Below are positions 7,304 to 14,814 of a stretch of DNA of 35,616 nucleotides, piece by piece (position 1 is the first letter of the stretch; each line of letters starts with the position of its first letter). The stretch is from Candidatus Scatomorpha intestinavium (GTDB taxonomy: Bacteria > Bacillota > Clostridia > Oscillospirales > Oscillospiraceae): the NCBI GenBank assembly GCA_018712985.1, contig DVGA01000056.1, positions 1 to 35,616 of the forward strand, given 5' to 3'. The position numbers and the translations under genes are program-made. The notes under the pieces were generated by a model. The model did not search any database. It was not told the origin of the DNA and saw nothing but the letters and a program-made list of their open reading frames with translations.

Positions 7304-8617
7304 TCAGTAATTTACGCCGAGCATGGCGTCCAGCAGCTCGCCGCCGGAGCCGCCTGTGGGCGTCACCGGCACGCCGAGCGCCGCGGAGGCCTCCTCGAGC
7401 GTCACATCGTCGAGGAAAACGCCCTCGCCGTGCCTGAGCATGGTGTGCGGGATGAGCACGCGCTCCCCGAGGTCCTTCCCCCGGAGCTGGGCGATGAGGT
7501 CCCCGCCCGTGACGAGCCCGGCGACATCTATCGTGTGCCCGAAGAAATCGTTGACTATGGCGCACACCTGCCCGTTTATTTTACCACATTTTTTATGAGC
7601 AGTCTGTAAAAGTTTTTCGAGCAGCGGCGCGGCCGCGACGCCGGTGGCTATCGTGAAGCGCCCTCCCATGCCCTCGTCCGGCTCCGCAAGGCGGAGCGCG
7701 GCCATGAATTCGGTCTCGAGCAGCCGCATCAGGCCCACGCCGTTTTCAAGCTGGCTGTACTCCTCGTAGTATTCGTCCTCCGGCACCTCGCGCCCCGCCT
7801 TGAGATAGAGCTCGTCCGAGCACCAGAAAACGCGGCTGCCGAGCTTTGAAAGGCATTCGGCGGCATAGGCCTCCACGCGGTCTATCGTCTCCGCGGCGGA
7901 CTCCCGGTCAAACGGCGTGAGCTCCGGCAGGCCCTCGCGGTGCTTCGTCAGCCCCACCGGGACTATCGAGACGCTGTTCACCCCCGGATACAGCCCGGCG
8001 AGGTCGCGCATCGTGCGCGAGAGCTGCCCGCGGTCGTTCCAGCCCGGGCAGCAGACTATCTGGCAGTCCATGACTATGCCGGCGTCCGCAAGGCGCTTCA
8101 GCGGGCCCATTATGTCCGCGGCCTTCGGGTTGCCCATGAGCTCGGCGCGCAGCGCGCCGTCCGTCGCGTGGACGGAGACGTTGATAGGGCTTATCTTCAG
8201 CGCGCAGATGCGCTCCATCTCCCGCTCGGAGAGGTTGGTGAGCGTGATGTAGCTCCCCGTCAGGAAGCTCAGCCGCGCGTCGTCGTCCTTGAAATACAGC
8301 GTCCTGCGCAGGCCCTTCGGCAACTGGTCGATAAAACAGAACTTGCAGCGGTTTGAGCAGCCCCAGGGCCTGTCCATCAGGTACTCCTCAAAGTCGAGCC
8401 CGAGGTCCTCCCCCTCGCCCTTTTTCACCTTCACGGTGTACTCCCGGCCGCTGCCCGCCGCGCGGAGCACGAGCGAAACGCGCGGCTCATAGCCCCAGTA
8501 GCGGTAATCGAGCACATCCTCTACCTCGTGCCCGTTTATGCTCACGAGCTCATCGCCCACATGCACCCTTCCGCGCAGCGGGCTGTACTCGTCTATTTTT
8601 GTAATGGTGTTGAGCAT
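7304..8617 (-). CDS. DUF512-family radical-SAM-like Fe-S protein with N-terminal PDZ-like domain
   Basis: 437 residues. The N-terminal 50 residues read as a PDZ-like module (VHVGDELVSINGHEVEDVLDYR). They are followed by C87-x3-C91-x2-C94 (GCSNRCKFC), the arrangement that binds the radical-SAM 4Fe-4S cluster, then a TIM-barrel-like region with INVSVHATD and a DUF512 C-terminal domain rich in Gly. The enzymatic reaction is not known. In Clostridia the gene is commonly next to der, as here, hinting at a role in translation or ribosome assembly; that is inference. ATG 8617 has a near-perfect GGAGGT site. No promoter is evident in 8618-8694, so it may be read through the rpmF terminator. Confidence 0.85.
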   Translation of the reverse strand: MLNTITKIDEYSPLRGRVHVGDELVSINGHEVEDVLDYRYWGYEPRVSLVLRAAGSGREYTVKVKKGEGEDLGLDFEEYLMDRPWGCSNRCKFCFIDQLPKGLRRTLYFKDDDARLSFLTGSYITLTNLSEREMERICALKISPINVSVHATDGALRAELMGNPKAADIMGPLKRLADAGIVMDCQIVCCPGWNDRGQLSRTMRDLAGLYPGVNSVSIVPVGLTKHREGLPELTPFDRESAAETIDRVEAYAAECLSKLGSRVFWCSDELYLKAGREVPEDEYYEEYSQLENGVGLMRLLETEFMAALRLAEPDEGMGGRFTIATGVAAAPLLEKLLQTAHKKCGKINGQVCAIVNDFFGHTIDVAGLVTGGDLIAQLRGKDLGERVLIPHTMLRHGEGVFLDDVTLEEASAALGVPVTPTGGSGGELLDAMLGVNY

Positions 8618-8694
8618 GATACCTCCAGAAAATGGGCGGCGGAGCCGCCGGTCACGGCCTCAGCGCCGCTCGGGCGCCGCTTATGCCGGGGAGA

Positions 8695-8731
8695 AAAGCA
8701 AAAGAAGGAAAGGCGAGCGCCTTCCCTTCTC
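8695..8731 (-). terminator. Terminator after rpmF
   Basis: On the minus strand a GAAGG-AAGGCGC/GCCTTTCCTTC hairpin is followed by a TTTTGCTTTTC tract. Some read-through into DUF512-der is likely, since no other promoter is seen. Confidence 0.7.
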
Positions 8732-8744
8732 TGCGTTGCAGTTT

Positions 8745-8933
8745 TTACTTGCTCTCCTCAACTGCGAGGACCTGGCGCCCGTTGTACTGGCCGCAGGCCT
8801 TGCAGGCGCGGTGGGGCAGATGGTAAGCGCCGCAGTTCGGGCACTTGACTATGCTGGGGGCCTCGAGCTTCCACACGGAAGAGCGCCGCTTGTTGCGCCT
8901 CTGGCGGGAAACTTTACTCTTCGGTACTGCCAT
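8745..8933 (-). CDS. rpmF: 50S ribosomal protein L32
   Basis: 62 residues, starting MAVPKSKVSRQRRNKRR, the hallmark L32 N-terminus. A zinc-ribbon follows with two CxxC pairs (CPNC and CKAC), so this is the zinc-binding version. ATG 8933 is chosen over an upstream in-frame start because GGAGGTG lies 6 bases before it and because it gives the family N-terminus exactly. It directly follows the DUF177 gene, the standard pairing. Confidence 0.97.
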   Translation of the reverse strand: MAVPKSKVSRQRRNKRRSSVWKLEAPSIVKCPNCGAYHLPHRACKACGQYNGRQVLAVEESK

Positions 8934-8984
8934 TGTTACACCTCCCATAGACGGCTGTCGTTGAGCAGCTCTATTTCAAGAAAT

Positions 8985-9473
8985 TTATTTATCCAAAAGC
9001 TGCTCCAACACAGCTAATCTTGGATCGATGTCATCGCGGCAACCGCAGGGCCCCTCGTTGAGGTCCTTGCCGCATTTGGGGCAGAGCCCCTTGCAGTCCG
9101 GGCGGCAAAGGCTCCTGGACTCTGTTTCGAGGATGAAGCAGGTTTCGAGCAGGTCCTCTATGTCCAGCTCCTCGCCCTCGAGGCAGAAGGCCTCGGCCTC
9201 CTCGCTGTCCTCCGCCTCCACAAGCGGGACGGAGACGTCCACATGCTTTTCGCGGTGATAGCTCCTGCCGCAGCGGTCGCAGCGGCACTCCATGGCCGCG
9301 TCCACCCCGGCCTTCACCCACAGCGCCCCGGCGGTGTTTATAACCTCGCCTGCGCCGCGCGGCACGGAGTCGAAGGCAATTACATAAGGGGCGGCGAGCC
9401 GCCCGCTGTCGAGCTCGCACTCGAAAGGGAGCCGCGCCCCGGGGGTTGAAATCACGTCTCTTAAATCGAGCAT
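8985..9473 (-). CDS. DUF177 (YceD-family) protein, linked to 23S rRNA/L32
   Basis: 162 residues from ATG 9473 (MLDLRDVI). DUF177 proteins are genetically paired with rpmF, and the YceD homologue is implicated in 23S rRNA accumulation. Cysteine groups CRCDRC in the middle and CRPDCKGLCPKC plus a final CGC near the C-terminus suggest one or more zinc sites. The middle is strongly acidic. A GTG at 9482 is in frame, but GGAGG is placed correctly only for ATG 9473. It is first in the transcript from the promoter at 9506-9534. Confidence 0.9.
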   Translation of the reverse strand: MLDLRDVISTPGARLPFECELDSGRLAAPYVIAFDSVPRGAGEVINTAGALWVKAGVDAAMECRCDRCGRSYHREKHVDVSVPLVEAEDSEEAEAFCLEGEELDIEDLLETCFILETESRSLCRPDCKGLCPKCGKDLNEGPCGCRDDIDPRLAVLEQLLDK

Positions 9474-9505
9474 AATCTTCACCCCTCCCGCACAGCCGCC
9501 TTGGT

Positions 9506-9534
9506 ATTATAATTGATATATCGCCCCTTGTCAA
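9506..9534 (-). promoter_or_regulatory. Perfect-consensus sigma-A promoter for DUF177-rpmF
   Basis: On the minus strand TTGACA (9529-9534), exactly 17 bp, TATAAT (9506-9511). Both hexamers match consensus fully, fitting a strongly expressed ribosomal protein gene. Confidence 0.9.
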
Positions 9535-9558
9535 CTGCTTTTTTGCTTCTGAGGCGCC

Positions 9559-10197
9559 TCAGGCCGCCGGGCTCGTCTCCGCGGCCGCGGGGCTGGCCGT
9601 GGCCGGCGCGGCGAGCGTTTCGTCCGCCGCCTCAGCGGCGTCCCCGGACGTCTCAGCCGTGGCGCCGGGCTTTATCTCTATCACGCGCAGCTGCGAAGCG
9701 TCGTAGTCCGTCTCGGCCGTTATCGTCTCGGTTATCCGCGCCACGTCCGCCTCGCTCAGGCCCTCCGCCGGGGCCGGCACCGCCACGGTGACGCTGCCGT
9801 CGGCCATGTACACCACGCAGTCCTCAAACCCGCGCGCGATCAGCAGGTTTTCCACCTGCGTCTCCTGCATCGACCACTGCGCCATCGCGGCTATCGCGTC
9901 CATCGCGCTGTCGATCGTCTCCTGCGACGCCGATTCGGAGGCCGCCGCCGTCTGCAGCAGGCTGAGCGCCTCGTCCCGGGAGGTCTGGCGCGTGAGCCTC
10001 GCCTCCGCAAAGTAGTCGAACGCCGCCTCGGCCTCCTCCTCTTCCGCGAGCGCCGCGGCCATTGCCGCGTCCTCGGCCTCCACCATGGCCTCGTCCGCCC
10101 GCCCCCAACTGTTGTTGTAGCTCCAGTTCAGGTACACCGCCGCGCAGACAAACAGCATGACCGTCACGATGATGATGTTGCGTTTCGCCTTTTTCAC
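9559..10197 (-). CDS. spoIIIAH: Stage III sporulation protein AH (forespore feeding-tube channel subunit)
   Basis: 212 residues from GTG 10197 (VKKAKRNIIIV), chosen because GGAGG lies 7 bases upstream. One transmembrane helix (about 5-24) anchors it in the mother-cell side of the outer forespore membrane. The region after it is an acidic coiled segment, then the YscJ/FliF-like ring-building domain containing the QETQVENLLIARGFEDCVVY stretch. In other sporeformers AH pairs with forespore SpoIIQ across the intermembrane space. The last about 40 residues are a low-complexity Ala/Thr/Glu/Pro tail that I would not expect in the B. subtilis protein. Last gene of the operon. Confidence 0.93.
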   Translation of the reverse strand: MKKAKRNIIIVTVMLFVCAAVYLNWSYNNSWGRADEAMVEAEDAAMAAALAEEEEAEAAFDYFAEARLTRQTSRDEALSLLQTAAASESASQETIDSAMDAIAAMAQWSMQETQVENLLIARGFEDCVVYMADGSVTVAVPAPAEGLSEADVARITETITAETDYDASQLRVIEIKPGATAETSGDAAEAADETLAAPATASPAAAETSPAA

Positions 10198-10212
10198 GTT
10201 TTTGCCTCCCAA

Positions 10213-10536
10213 TTAGTCAGTTTTCATTTTCAGCACCGTTATTCGGTCGCTGCCGAAGCCGGTGTAGGCCGCCGCGGCCTCTGTCACGCGCAGCCTCACC
10301 GCCGCGGAGTCCGCGCCCTCGCACACTACCACCACCCCGCTCTCCGAGTAAAGCGCGCCCACCTGCCCCACGCCCTCCACCGTCGAGAGCACGTCCTCAA
10401 GCCTGCGCTCTTCCTCCGTGGCGCCGCTGCCGGAGGTGTCCGCGCCGCCGGCGGGCAGCAAAAGCAGCGCCGCGCCGGCGAGCAGCAGGAGGAGGATATA
10501 CCTGTTTTTCATGAGCAGCTCGAGATATCGCTTCAC
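10213..10536 (-). CDS. spoIIIAG: Stage III sporulation protein AG, short form
   Basis: 107 residues from GTG 10536 (VKRYLELLMKNRY), with GGAGGT 6 bases upstream; the start overlaps the AF stop as GTGA. One membrane helix (about 13-31) is followed by a short linker and the conserved ring domain: LEDVLSTVEGVGQV, then GVVVVCEGADSAAVRLRVTE and a final VLKMK. B. subtilis AG is about twice as long; the missing part corresponds mostly to the linker and insert between the membrane helix and ring domain. It builds the large ring of the SpoIIIA-SpoIIQ channel. Confidence 0.88.
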   Translation of the reverse strand: MKRYLELLMKNRYILLLLLAGAALLLLPAGGADTSGSGATEEERRLEDVLSTVEGVGQVGALYSESGVVVVCEGADSAAVRLRVTEAAAAYTGFGSDRITVLKMKTD

Positions 10537-11018
10537 TCCTGCACCTCCCATTGCTGGCGCGAGCGCGGTATGCCGAGGTCGGCCTCTATCGCCGCGGCAA
10601 GCGCGGCGCTGTAGCCGCCCGGGCATGTCACCGTGCAGCTCCGCGGCGCCCAGTACCCCGCGCTGTCCCACTCCGCCAGCACGCTCGCAGAGCAGCCCTC
10701 AAGGCCGAGGGTGCGCGCTTTGTCCAATATATATGCCGCGCACTCTTCCTCTATGACGGCGCGGTTCAGTTCCCTCGCCTCGGCCTGGGCTCCCTCCGCC
10801 GCGGCCCGCGCCGCCTCGCCGTAGCCGGATATGGCCGAGGAATAGGCGTCGAGGTCTATTTCAAGCACGGGCGAGAGCAGCGCGCAGGTCATGACCAGGC
10901 CGCAGACCAGTCTGAGCACCCTTTTCACCCTCCCCTCCGGGCAGAGCGCCATCGCCGCCGAGCAGAGCACCGCCGCGCCGCATATCGCGCGCACCCAGTC
11001 CGCAAGCACGCCCGTCAT
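10533..11018 (-). CDS. spoIIIAF: Stage III sporulation protein AF
   Basis: 161 residues from ATG 11018 (MTGVLADWVRAICGAAVL). Two hydrophobic helices at the N-terminus (about 10-25 and 34-50) are followed by a soluble domain with a helical linker (residues about 60-95) and a predicted ring-forming fold. The start overlaps the AE stop as ATGA and its stop overlaps the AG start, so translation is probably coupled along the operon. It fits AF by position, length and topology. Confidence 0.88.
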   Translation of the reverse strand: MTGVLADWVRAICGAAVLCSAAMALCPEGRVKRVLRLVCGLVMTCALLSPVLEIDLDAYSSAISGYGEAARAAAEGAQAEARELNRAVIEEECAAYILDKARTLGLEGCSASVLAEWDSAGYWAPRSCTVTCPGGYSAALAAAIEADLGIPRSRQQWEVQE

Positions 11019-12088
11019 GCCGCCACCGTCCTTATCAGGGACGCCACCGAGATAAAGAGCATCAGCGCCGCGGCGCCCACCACGCCGAGCACCATCCCGA
11101 ACACCCCGCCCAGCGAGGAGATGAGCTTCGGCAGCCGCCCGGGCGCAAAGGCCTCCGCAAGTGCGGCTGCGAGCTTGTACATCAGGTACTGCAGCCCGAG
11201 GGATATGAACGGCGTCAGGCACACCGCGGCCGTGGCCACGAGCCCGAGCGAGCCCACGGCGCCCTTTATCAGCCCTGCCCCCGCCACGACGGTGCCCGCG
11301 GCGTCGGAGATTATCCCGCCCACCACCGGCAGGGCCGTGGAGATGGCGCTCTTCGCCGTGCGGAGTGTCACGGCGTCCGCCGCCCCGCTCACGGCCCCGG
11401 ATATGGAGAGATAGGCCGTGAAGGCCGTCATTATAAGCGCCGTCGCGCTCATGGCCAGCCACTTCAGTATCCCGGCCGCGCCCGCCGCGGCGGCGCTTCC
11501 GGTGGCCGCGTGAGCCACAGCCGCTGCCATATATATGTACGCGAGCGGGATTATGATACCCCTCGCGGCGGTTATCAGCACGTCCATGAAGAGCGCCGTG
11601 GCGGCGTATTTGGCCGCGGCCGAGGTCACGGCTCCGCCCGCGGCCGCGGCCGCGGTGAGCGAGGGCAGCAGCGCGTGAGAAAACGTGTTCAGCTCGCCGA
11701 GGGCCTCCGTCCCTGCGCTGATAAAGGTCCTCGCGTCCCCGATGGCAATGGCGGTCACGGCCAGCACCCCGGCGAGTGTGACGTACTCCTCCGCCTGCCC
11801 GTCGGCGAAGGCCTGCACGGCCGAGCAGAGCAGCGCGGCGCAGAGTATGGCCGCAGCGCTGCCCGCCGCGGGGGCGAAGAGCTCCTTTACGCGGGAGAGG
11901 GCCGCCTCCCAGAGCCGTGAGAGCATCCCCTCCGGCTCCAGCGCCTCCTCAACGGCGCCGCTGCCTATTATTTCCCTCGCCTCCTCCGGCAGGGCCTCCT
12001 CCACGGCCGACGCCCCATAGTCCGAGGCCGAGGCCGGCAGTATCAGCGCCATGGCGCAGAGCAGCGATATGAGCGCGGTGCGGAGCAT
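11015..12088 (-). CDS. spoIIIAE: Stage III sporulation protein AE (polytopic membrane subunit)
   Basis: 357 residues from ATG 12088 (MLRTALISLLCAMAL). An N-terminal signal-like helix is followed by a soluble stretch with RLWEAALSRVKELFAP, then about six hydrophobic helices. AE is a candidate transporter-like subunit of the SpoIIIA-SpoIIQ complex. An ATG two codons earlier lies right on top of the GGGAGGG site, so 12088, with 8-base spacing, is the better start. Very Ala/Gly rich, like the host composition. Confidence 0.92.
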   Translation of the reverse strand: MLRTALISLLCAMALILPASASDYGASAVEEALPEEAREIIGSGAVEEALEPEGMLSRLWEAALSRVKELFAPAAGSAAAILCAALLCSAVQAFADGQAEEYVTLAGVLAVTAIAIGDARTFISAGTEALGELNTFSHALLPSLTAAAAAGGAVTSAAAKYAATALFMDVLITAARGIIIPLAYIYMAAAVAHAATGSAAAAGAAGILKWLAMSATALIMTAFTAYLSISGAVSGAADAVTLRTAKSAISTALPVVGGIISDAAGTVVAGAGLIKGAVGSLGLVATAAVCLTPFISLGLQYLMYKLAAALAEAFAPGRLPKLISSLGGVFGMVLGVVGAAALMLFISVASLIRTVAA

Positions 12089-12103
12089 GTCCATTCCCTC
12101 CCC

Positions 12104-12496
12104 TCAGGCCCTCAGCAGGGCGTCCACCGTGTCTAACAGCGCGGAGAGCAGCGGCAGCGCCGTCCACAGCGCGGCTATCGCCCCCGCCAGCTCGAGCGCT
12201 GAGCCGAGCGTGGCGCTGCCCGCGTCGCGGCAGGCGTCCGCGCCTATCCGGCAGACTATGCCTATCGCCGCGCACTTCATCACCGGCGCGAGCAGCGCGC
12301 TGCCGAGGCCGGAGAGCTCCCTTGCCCGCGCGAGCACCTCGCCGACGCCCCCGGCCAGGCCGAGCGCCGCCGCGAGCAGCGCGGCGCAGCCGGCTATGGT
12401 CAGGCAGAGCGCTATCTCCGCGTTGTGCCGCCGCACGAGCTGGGCAAGCAGCGCGGCGCAGATACCCCCAGCCGCCAACCTTACCGTCAGGTCCAT
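12104..12496 (-). CDS. spoIIIAD: Stage III sporulation protein AD
   Basis: 130 residues, almost all hydrophobic with four likely helices; it starts MDLTVRLAAGGICAALL and contains the PVMKCAAIGIVCRIGADACRDAG segment typical of AD. The start codon lies at the AC stop (one base between them). AC and AD are small membrane subunits that support channel assembly. Confidence 0.92.
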   Translation of the reverse strand: MDLTVRLAAGGICAALLAQLVRRHNAEIALCLTIAGCAALLAAALGLAGGVGEVLARARELSGLGSALLAPVMKCAAIGIVCRIGADACRDAGSATLGSALELAGAIAALWTALPLLSALLDTVDALLRA

Positions 12497-12497
12497 C

Positions 12498-12692
12498 TCA
12501 GAAGGCGAAGAGGTCGCGTATCAGCTCGAAGAGCTCGTTTATTTTCTGCACCACGAGGAGCAGCACGATTATCAGGCCCGTTATCGTCACCATCAGCGCC
12601 TGCTCCTCGCGGCCCGAGCGCGTGAGCAGTATGTTCAGCACGGCGACGAGTATGCCCACCGCCGCAACCTTAAATATGAGATCTACCTGCAT
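12498..12692 (-). CDS. spoIIIAC: Stage III sporulation protein AC
   Basis: 64 residues with two hydrophobic helices flanking a polar TRSGREEQA loop; it starts MQVDLIFKVAAVGILV, close to the highly conserved AC family start. GGGGAGAGG precedes ATG 12692 at normal spacing. Length matches the family (about 65-68). Confidence 0.94.
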   Translation of the reverse strand: MQVDLIFKVAAVGILVAVLNILLTRSGREEQALMVTITGLIIVLLLVVQKINELFELIRDLFAF

Positions 12693-12708
12693 GTCCTCTC
12701 CCCAATTC

Positions 12709-13209
12709 TCAGTAAAGCATGATCGCCGCGATCAGCCCGAGGGCGAGCCCCGCCCCGGCGTACAGCCGCTGGCCGCTCTCCGCCCTCGCCCTCGCCTCCT
12801 CCGCGAAGCGGGAGAGGGCCGCAACGCTCCTTGAAATCGCCGCCTCCTGCTCCTCTGCGCCGTAGCGGCCGAGGCTCCTCCCCGCCGCGGCCAGCGCCTC
12901 CCGCTCCGCTTCCGAGAGCGGCAGGGTCCGCGCCGCGGAATCCCAGATTTCGGACACCTCCTTCTCGCCGAGGGCGGAAAGCCCCGCGGAAAAAAGGGTG
13001 AAAAAGCCCCTCGCCGCCTCCGGCCCCGAGCGCGCAAGGCGCCCGGCGGCCTCGTCCACCGGCGCGAGGCGCGCTATCTCCCCGCGCAGCAGCTCAAGGG
13101 CGGAGGCGAGCGCCGCTATCAGCACGGCGCGCCGCCTGAGCGCATACGCCCGCTCGAGCCCCGCCGCGAGCCCCGCCGCGGCCAGCAAAACCGCCCCGAG
13201 CGCCCTCAC
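12709..13209 (-). CDS. spoIIIAB: Stage III sporulation protein AB
   Basis: 166 residues from GTG 13209, which overlaps the AA stop as GTGA. It has an N-terminal helix (VRALGAVLLAAAGLAAG), a helical soluble region and a C-terminal hydrophobic anchor (LYAGAGLALGLIAAIMLY). The length is close to the usual 170. The GF-like F family fold resembles type II/IV pilus GspF-like proteins in published comparisons, pairing with the AA ATPase. Much longer readings of this frame run across AA and are not real. Confidence 0.9.
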   Translation of the reverse strand: MRALGAVLLAAAGLAAGLERAYALRRRAVLIAALASALELLRGEIARLAPVDEAAGRLARSGPEAARGFFTLFSAGLSALGEKEVSEIWDSAARTLPLSEAEREALAAAGRSLGRYGAEEQEAAISRSVAALSRFAEEARARAESGQRLYAGAGLALGLIAAIMLY

Positions 13210-14102
13210 AGCCCGTCCAGCTCCTTTACCTCGTATTCCCGAATCCCGTCCGCGCGCCGCCGGACGGACACGAAGCGGGCAAATATCCCCTCGTCCAGCA
13301 GCCGGCGGTAGAGCCCCCTGCGCCGGAGCGAGCCCACGCTGCCTCCGTGCGCCGTGGCTATCAGGCGCACGCCGCAGCCCGCCGCGCCCATAACGGCCTC
13401 CACGTCCCCGGCGGAGGTTATCTCGTCCATCGCGAGCACCGTCGGGTTCATCGACCTTATGAGCATCAGCGCCGCGTCCGCCTTCGGCGCGCCGGTCATC
13501 ACGTCCGTGCACGGCCCGACGTCGAAGTGCGCCCTGCCGCCGCTCACTGCGGCGATCTCGCCGCGCTCGTCCGCCACGGCCACCCGCTCGCCGGACTCGG
13601 AGAGCAGCCTGACTATCTCCCTTAGCAACGTGGTCTTGCCCGCGCCGGGCGGGGAGACTATCAGCGTGTCCTGGAACCCGCCCGAAAACAGCGCGCGGCG
13701 CAGCGCGTCGCCGCAGCAGCGCCGCTCGCGCGCTATGCGCACCGCGGCCGAGCTCAGCCGGCGGAGGGCAAGCTCCCCGTCCGCTCCCGCCGTCATCTCG
13801 CCGCACAGCCCGAGCCGGCATCCGCCCGCAAGCGGGACGTAACCGGCCCTCACCAGCGCGAGCGCGGTGTGCGCGCTGCCGTGGGTCGCCGTTTCGATCA
13901 GCGAAGCGAGGTCCTCGGGCGTCACCTCCCGCGTCCCAAGCTCCCTCTCTCCCTCCGGCAGCAGCACGGCCGGGCGGCTGCCGCTCCGCAGGCGGAATTC
14001 CTCCGCCTGCTCCATTTCCGCCGCGCCCAGGCTCAAAAATGCCTCCCGTATGCCCCGCGGCAGCAGCGCCGCGGCGTTTTCAAAGCTCTTGTCGCCTCTC
14101 AT
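13206..14102 (-). CDS. spoIIIAA: Stage III sporulation protein AA (secretion-type ATPase)
   Basis: 298 residues. An AAA/secretion-type ATPase that powers or assembles the SpoIIIA-SpoIIQ channel linking mother cell and forespore. Visible: Walker A SPPGAGKTT in the middle, then VADERGEIAA, a Walker B-like VLAMDEI and an ATAHGG sensor segment. ATG 14102 has no clear ribosome binding site, unlike the other genes of the operon. The mother-cell sigma factor E would be expected to transcribe it, but I could not find a convincing sigma-E promoter in 14103-14199. Confidence 0.93.
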   Translation of the reverse strand: MRGDKSFENAAALLPRGIREAFLSLGAAEMEQAEEFRLRSGSRPAVLLPEGERELGTREVTPEDLASLIETATHGSAHTALALVRAGYVPLAGGCRLGLCGEMTAGADGELALRRLSSAAVRIARERRCCGDALRRALFSGGFQDTLIVSPPGAGKTTLLREIVRLLSESGERVAVADERGEIAAVSGGRAHFDVGPCTDVMTGAPKADAALMLIRSMNPTVLAMDEITSAGDVEAVMGAAGCGVRLIATAHGGSVGSLRRRGLYRRLLDEGIFARFVSVRRRADGIREYEVKELDGL

Positions 14103-14144
14103 GTGGACAATCTATTCGCCCGCGCGCCGGAGTAGAACGCTCTC

Positions 14145-14173
14145 TTGCGCGCGCAGGCAAATCGTGTTAAAAT
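14145..14173 (+). promoter_or_regulatory. Probable promoter of the gene at 14200
   Basis: TTGCGC (14145-14150), 17 bp, TAAAAT (14168-14173). The -10 is good, the -35 weak. Confidence 0.5.
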
Positions 14174-14199
14174 GCTCAAAAAACACGGAGGCGCACTCT

Positions 14200-14667
14200 A
14201 TGGACATTGCCCTGAAGGTCTTATACTTCGTCCTTATCGCGGCCGGCGGCTGGCTCTATTTCTATCTCGGCGTCCGGCAGCTCGTTTTTGGCCTTACCGT
14301 CGGCTATCCGCTGATAAAATCCTTCGGCGGCACTGGGGCCTTCGCCGGTCGGGAGGCCAGGAAGCTGAACACGGTGTCCGTCATTTTCTGGGCGGTCATC
14401 TGCCTCGGCTTTATGGGGATAGTTGTGCGCTTTGCCGCGCCCTACCTCATCGCCGGCTTCGCCCTCGGCGCCCTTGCCGGGCTTATAATGTACGCTAAGC
14501 GCCTCGGCCGCGCGACCTTCGGCAACTTCGAGGCCTTCTGCCGCAGCTACTGCCGCTTCGCCGGCGACGCCGCGCTGCGCGGGGCCATGGCGGAGTGCGA
14601 CCTGGGCAAGATACACTCCGCGCTCGAGGCGCTTGGCAGCCCGCTGCGCTTCGAGTTCAAAAACTGA
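14200..14667 (+). CDS. Small membrane protein of unknown function
   Basis: 155 residues from ATG 14200, with GGAGG 8 bases upstream. Three hydrophobic segments are visible, at about 5-32, 56-78 and 80-98. They are followed by a soluble C-terminal part with cysteines in AFCRSYCRFAGD and a conserved-looking MAECDLGKIHSALEALGSP. I do not recognise a family. It is divergent from the spoIIIA operon and host-like in composition. The only structure after it is a CATAGC/GCTATG hairpin (14671-14687) without a U-tract. Confidence 0.7.
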   Translation: MDIALKVLYFVLIAAGGWLYFYLGVRQLVFGLTVGYPLIKSFGGTGAFAGREARKLNTVSVIFWAVICLGFMGIVVRFAAPYLIAGFALGALAGLIMYAKRLGRATFGNFEAFCRSYCRFAGDAALRGAMAECDLGKIHSALEALGSPLRFEFKN

Positions 14668-14708
14668 GACATAGCCGAAAGCTATGGCTGCATATCCAAT
14701 ATAGGCAT

Positions 14709-14737
14709 TTGCAATGCCGCCCGCCTGGAAATATAAT
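14709..14737 (+). promoter_or_regulatory. Promoter of the second aldo/keto reductase-like gene
   Basis: TTGCAA (14709-14714), 17 bp, TATAAT (14732-14737). Confidence 0.7.
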
Positions 14738-14739
14738 AT

Positions 14740-14789
14740 GGGCCGGGACCGCTCTGGCGGCCCCGGCCCTTGCCCGTATATGCACGGGC
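14740..14789 (+). other. Two tandem hairpins in the leader of the reductase-like gene
   Basis: The first hairpin pairs GGGCCGGG (14740-14747) with CCCGGCCC (14762-14769), with an inner CCG/CGG. The second pairs GCCCGT (14772-14777) with ACGGGC (14784-14789). Both lie between the -10 box and the ribosome binding site and lack U-tracts. They may stabilise the mRNA 5' end or serve as a terminator for the upstream gene. Confidence 0.45.
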
Positions 14790-14814
14790 GTACAATTCAG
14801 GAGGGATATCTGAT

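Noticed and set aside
9549..9562. CTGAGGCGCCTCAG palindrome as terminator of the spoIIIA operon
   Set aside because: Neither strand has a U-tract after the stem, and it overlaps the spoIIIAH stop codon.
12709..13821. 370-residue reading of the spoIIIAB frame
   Set aside because: The extra N-terminal part overlaps spoIIIAA in another frame and is Arg/Gly-rich shadow sequence; GTG 13209 gives the family length.
14103..14199. Sigma-E promoter for spoIIIAA
   Set aside because: No pair of elements with acceptable match and spacing could be found, although one would be expected biologically.
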